From the NCBI GenBank assembly GCA_934668605.1, contig CAKUNY010000084.1:1-8604 (forward strand): DNA of 8,604 nucleotides, given 5' to 3'. Positions 6,780 through 8,604 of this stretch are shown here, piece by piece; position 1 is the stretch's first letter; every line of letters starts with the position of its first letter. The position numbers and the translations under genes are program-made. The notes under the pieces were generated by a model. The model had not been told where the DNA came from. It made no database searches and saw nothing but the letters and a program-made list of their open reading frames with translations. Origin of the DNA: an uncultured Oscillospiraceae bacterium (lineage in GTDB: Bacteria; Bacillota; Clostridia; Oscillospirales; Oscillospiraceae).

Positions 6780-6789
6780 CAAAGCTTTG
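6780..6789. repeat. Ten-base perfect palindrome next to the intergenic hairpin
   Basis: CAAAGCTTTG is its own reverse complement and directly abuts the hairpin at 6745-6779 inside the ftsL-spoVD gap. It could be part of a protein binding site or of a repeat element, but a ten-base palindrome can arise by chance. No function is assigned. Confidence 0.3.
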
Positions 6790-6817
6790 TAGTTGTGTTC
6801 CGGGGCTCTGTCCTACT

Positions 6818-7363
6818 TTATGCCGCCGCCGGATGCAGATATGCAATCAAGTCAGAAATACTCTGCTCGACCGCGCCGATGATTTCGCTGAGAATGCTGC
6901 TCTTCTCTGTTTTATAGATCTCTGCCTGATCGGTACCGGCGAGATTCACGTAGACGATCTGCTCCTGCGAGGGCTTTTTGAGGCCGAGCGTCTCGGCCTG
7001 CTCCTCAATGCCGGCCAGATCGATCTTTCCTTCGTATTTGCTTTGCAAAAGCAGCTGCTCTTCGCGCAGACTCTGAAGCTGGGTTTCGAGCCTGCTGACC
7101 CGGCTGCTTGCCTCAAAGAGCTGCACGTAGCCGAAGATCACAAGGATCATCATGCACGCCGAGATAGCCGCGCCGAGGAGCGTAAAGGGCGCAACGGCAG
7201 TTCTTGCCCGGACGCGCTGACGCTTCTGAGGAAGCTGGCGCTCCTGGGGAAGCTCGTGCCGCTCGGGCTCGCGAACTGGCTGCCGGAGGGTCGTTTCTGC
7301 GGAGTACACGTCATAAGCTGCCGCGCCGTTTGTGCTGTAATAGGGGTTGCGTTCCGCAGCCAT
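6818..7363 (-). CDS. ftsL: FtsL/DivIC-like bitopic cell division protein
   Basis: FtsL-type proteins are small single-pass membrane proteins of the divisome that form a coiled-coil complex with DivIC and DivIB and help activate the FtsW-PBP pair. This 181-residue protein has a long Arg/Gln/Pro-rich cytoplasmic N-terminus (1-58), one membrane segment at about 59-83 (PFTLLGAAISACMMILVIFG), a coiled coil at about 86-112, and the family's C-terminal signature (EEQAETLGLKKPSQEQIVYV, 119-138). The position between rsmH and the class B PBP gene is where ftsL always lies in dcw clusters. Sequence conservation is low in the family, so the call rests on topology, this signature and context. It is longer than the usual 80-130 residues at both ends. 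The ATG at 7363 is preferred to the in-frame TTG at 7381, because the ribosome binding site lies between them. Confidence 0.85.
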   Translation of the reverse strand: MAAERNPYYSTNGAAAYDVYSAETTLRQPVREPERHELPQERQLPQKRQRVRARTAVAPFTLLGAAISACMMILVIFGYVQLFEASSRVSRLETQLQSLREEQLLLQSKYEGKIDLAGIEEQAETLGLKKPSQEQIVYVNLAGTDQAEIYKTEKSSILSEIIGAVEQSISDLIAYLHPAAA

Positions 7364-7369
7364 GTGTGT

Positions 7370-7376
7370 CTCCTTT
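7370..7376 (-). promoter_or_regulatory. Ribosome binding site that sets the ftsL start
   Basis: AAAGGAG on the minus strand is six bases before the ATG at 7363. It lies downstream of the in-frame TTG at 7381, so a start at the TTG would place this strong site inside the gene. The ATG start is preferred. Confidence 0.85.
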
Positions 7377-7400
7377 CTCAAGGCTTATCCCGCCTGGGGG

Positions 7401-8333
7401 TCAAAGCTTGACCGCTACGCGCAGCTTCGCGCTTCTGGCGCGGGGGTTTTCCCGCACCTCTTCCATCGTAGCGATGATTGGTTTTTTGGTTAAGACCTGA
7501 ATCTTGGGCGTTCTGCCGCAGACGCACACCGGAAAGCTCGGCGGGCACGTACAGCCCTTGGCTGCCTCCGCCATCGCGTTTTTGACGATGCGGTCTTCCA
7601 GCGAGTGGAACGTAATAACGGCAAGACGGCCTCCGGGATTCAGGTGGTCAATGGACGCGCGCATCATGCGGCTGACCGCGCCGAGCTCGTCGTTGACGGC
7701 GATGCGGATGGCCTGAAAGCTCCGCTTGGCGGGGTGCTGCTTTTCCCGGAGCGCCCGCTCGGGCATGGCGGATTTGATGATGTCCACCAGCTCCAGCGTC
7801 GTCTCGATCGGCCGGTCGGAGCGCACGCGCTCAATGGCCGCCGCGATCTGGGGCGCGTACCGCTCCTCGCCGTATTCATAGAGGATCCGCCGGAGCTCGT
7901 CCTTGGGATAATTGTTGACGATCTCATAGGCCGTCAGGCTGCTGCCTCTGTCCATGCGCATATCCAGGGGCGCGTCCGTCATGTAGGAAAAGCCGCGCGC
8001 GCCGTCGTCCAGCTGCGGGGAGGAAACGCCGAGGTCAAAAAGCATCCCGTCGATCTTATCGAGATTCAGTGAGTCCAGAATCAGCGCGATATTCTCAAAG
8101 TTATCATGCACCAGCGTCACCTTGCGCGCGTGACGGCTGAGCCGCTTTTTTGCCGCCTCGAGCGCGACCTCGTCGCGGTCTACGCCAATGAGACGGCCGT
8201 TCGTCAGACGGCGGCAGATTTCCAGCGAGTGCCCGCCGCCGCCGAGCGTCCCGTCGAGATAGATCCCGTTCGGGCGGATGTTGAGCGCATCGATGCACTC
8301 CCAAAGCAAAACCGATTTATGCGAAAACTCCAT
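7401..8333 (-). CDS. rsmH: 16S rRNA (cytosine(1402)-N(4))-methyltransferase RsmH (MraW)
   Basis: RsmH uses S-adenosylmethionine to methylate N4 of C1402 in the 16S rRNA decoding centre. At 310 residues it is full length. Family motifs in order are HKSVLL (5-10), the SAM-binding DGTLGGGGHS (27-36), LIGVDRDEVAL (48-58), FDLGVSSPQLDD (99-110), the FSYMTDAPLDMRMD stretch (115-128), HPAKRSFQAIRI (200-211) and TFHSLEDRIVK (241-251). Four cysteines sit in the CTCPPSFPVCVCG segment (C261, C263, C270, C272), common in Firmicutes homologues, and the C-terminus has RARSAKLR (298-305). Its ATG shares one base with the mraZ stop (TGATG), and GGAGGAA at 8345-8351 lies inside the end of mraZ, so reinitiation or coupling is likely. 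The spacing of 11 bases is slightly long. Like mraZ it is the usual head of a dcw operon. Confidence 0.98.
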   Translation of the reverse strand: MEFSHKSVLLWECIDALNIRPNGIYLDGTLGGGGHSLEICRRLTNGRLIGVDRDEVALEAAKKRLSRHARKVTLVHDNFENIALILDSLNLDKIDGMLFDLGVSSPQLDDGARGFSYMTDAPLDMRMDRGSSLTAYEIVNNYPKDELRRILYEYGEERYAPQIAAAIERVRSDRPIETTLELVDIIKSAMPERALREKQHPAKRSFQAIRIAVNDELGAVSRMMRASIDHLNPGGRLAVITFHSLEDRIVKNAMAEAAKGCTCPPSFPVCVCGRTPKIQVLTKKPIIATMEEVRENPRARSAKLRVAVKL

Positions 8334-8604
8334 CAGAAGCCCAATTCCTCCATCACCTGCGCCAGATTCTCCGGCGTGAGCGTCTCCTGCTCCAGCTTGT
8401 CATAGGCCTCGCTGTCCCAGATCTCCGCGTGTCCGCCCTGCCCGATGAACGTAACCTCCTGCCGGAGTCCGGCATACTGGCGAAGCTCGGTCGGGATGAG
8501 GAAGCGTCCCTGCTTGTCGGGCTCGCACTTGGCGGCGTTGGCGAAGAGAAAGCGCATCTTGCGCGCCTGCGAGATGGGAAGCGCGTTATATTTATCCAGG
8601 ATCG
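8333..8604 (-). CDS. mraZ: Transcriptional regulator MraZ, C-terminal part, cut by window edge
   Basis: The frame stays open to the window end, giving 89 residues; the start lies beyond it. MraZ is a ring-forming DNA-binding protein with two AbrB-like repeats that binds direct repeats upstream of its own gene and regulates the dcw operon. The visible part includes the end of repeat 1 (ending NALPISQARKMRFLFANA) and repeat 2 with the DxxGR-type signature DKQGRFLIP, then LRQYAGLRQEVTFIG and HAEIWDSEAY. An internal ATG at 8557 falls in the middle of the conserved fold and is not the true start, since family members are about 140-150 residues. The promoter and MraZ boxes expected upstream are outside the window. 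The stop overlaps the rsmH start by one base. Confidence 0.95.
   Translation of the reverse strand, partial: ILDKYNALPISQARKMRFLFANAAKCEPDKQGRFLIPTELRQYAGLRQEVTFIGQGGHAEIWDSEAYDKLEQETLTPENLAQVMEELGF

Noticed and set aside
7364..7381. TTG start for ftsL adding six residues
   Set aside because: The strong AAAGGAG site lies between the TTG and the ATG at 7363, so initiation at the ATG is better supported.
6506..7411. A 301-codon open frame on the plus strand spanning the ftsL-spoVD gap
   Set aside because: It is antisense to two conserved genes and runs through the hairpin and promoter of the opposite strand; no family motif was seen.
8333..8557. mraZ as a complete 74-residue gene starting at 8557
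   Set aside because: The frame continues upstream with conserved MraZ residues to the window edge; the internal Met falls within the fold.
1..8604. An undescribed defence, mobile or biosynthetic system hidden in the window
   Set aside because: All long coding frames match known dcw genes, gaps are at most 129 bases, and no transposase, array of repeats or unknown gene was found.

Overview
The window is a stretch of the division and cell wall (dcw) gene cluster of a Gram-positive, spore-forming-type bacterium. All eight genes lie on the minus strand, so the cluster reads from the right edge to the left edge. In transcription order they are mraZ (5' part missing), rsmH, an ftsL-like gene, a SpoVD-type class B penicillin-binding protein gene, murE, murF, mraY and ftsW (3' part missing). 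Together they cover the cluster's transcriptional regulator, the 16S rRNA methyltransferase, divisome proteins, the last two amino-acid ligation steps of peptidoglycan precursor synthesis, the first lipid-linked step, and the polymerising and crosslinking enzymes.

The host is probably a member of the Clostridia, perhaps an Oscillospiraceae-like gut anaerobe. Reasons for this are the GC-rich third codon positions, strong AAAGGAG/GGAGG ribosome binding sites, a SpoVD-like PBP with C-terminal PASTA domains, the DNPR (meso-diaminopimelate) motif in MurE, and the order murE-murF-mraY-ftsW. The genus cannot be fixed from this window.

Layout from right to left: mraZ end (8604-8333) overlaps rsmH (8333-7401) by one base (TGATG). 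A 37-base gap leads to ftsL (7363-6818). A 129-base gap, the only sizeable one, holds a 12-bp hairpin followed by a short U run and then a consensus extended -10 promoter. Next come spoVD (6688-4295), a 71-base gap with a second hairpin, murE (4223-2772), murF (2775-1396, ATGA overlap with murE), a 34-base gap, mraY (1361-384), a 36-base gap, and ftsW (347 to the left edge). No murD lies between mraY and ftsW.

Nearly everything is ordinary, well-conserved cell-wall biology, and I see no new multi-gene system. The points worth a second look are the terminator-plus-promoter arrangement that may split the operon between ftsL and spoVD, the PBP that combines the SpoVD cysteine pair with two PASTA domains and an acidic insert, the long FtsL tails, and the absence of murD. 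No tRNA, rRNA, CRISPR array, insertion sequence or riboswitch was seen. The long plus-strand open frames are antisense shadows of the real genes.
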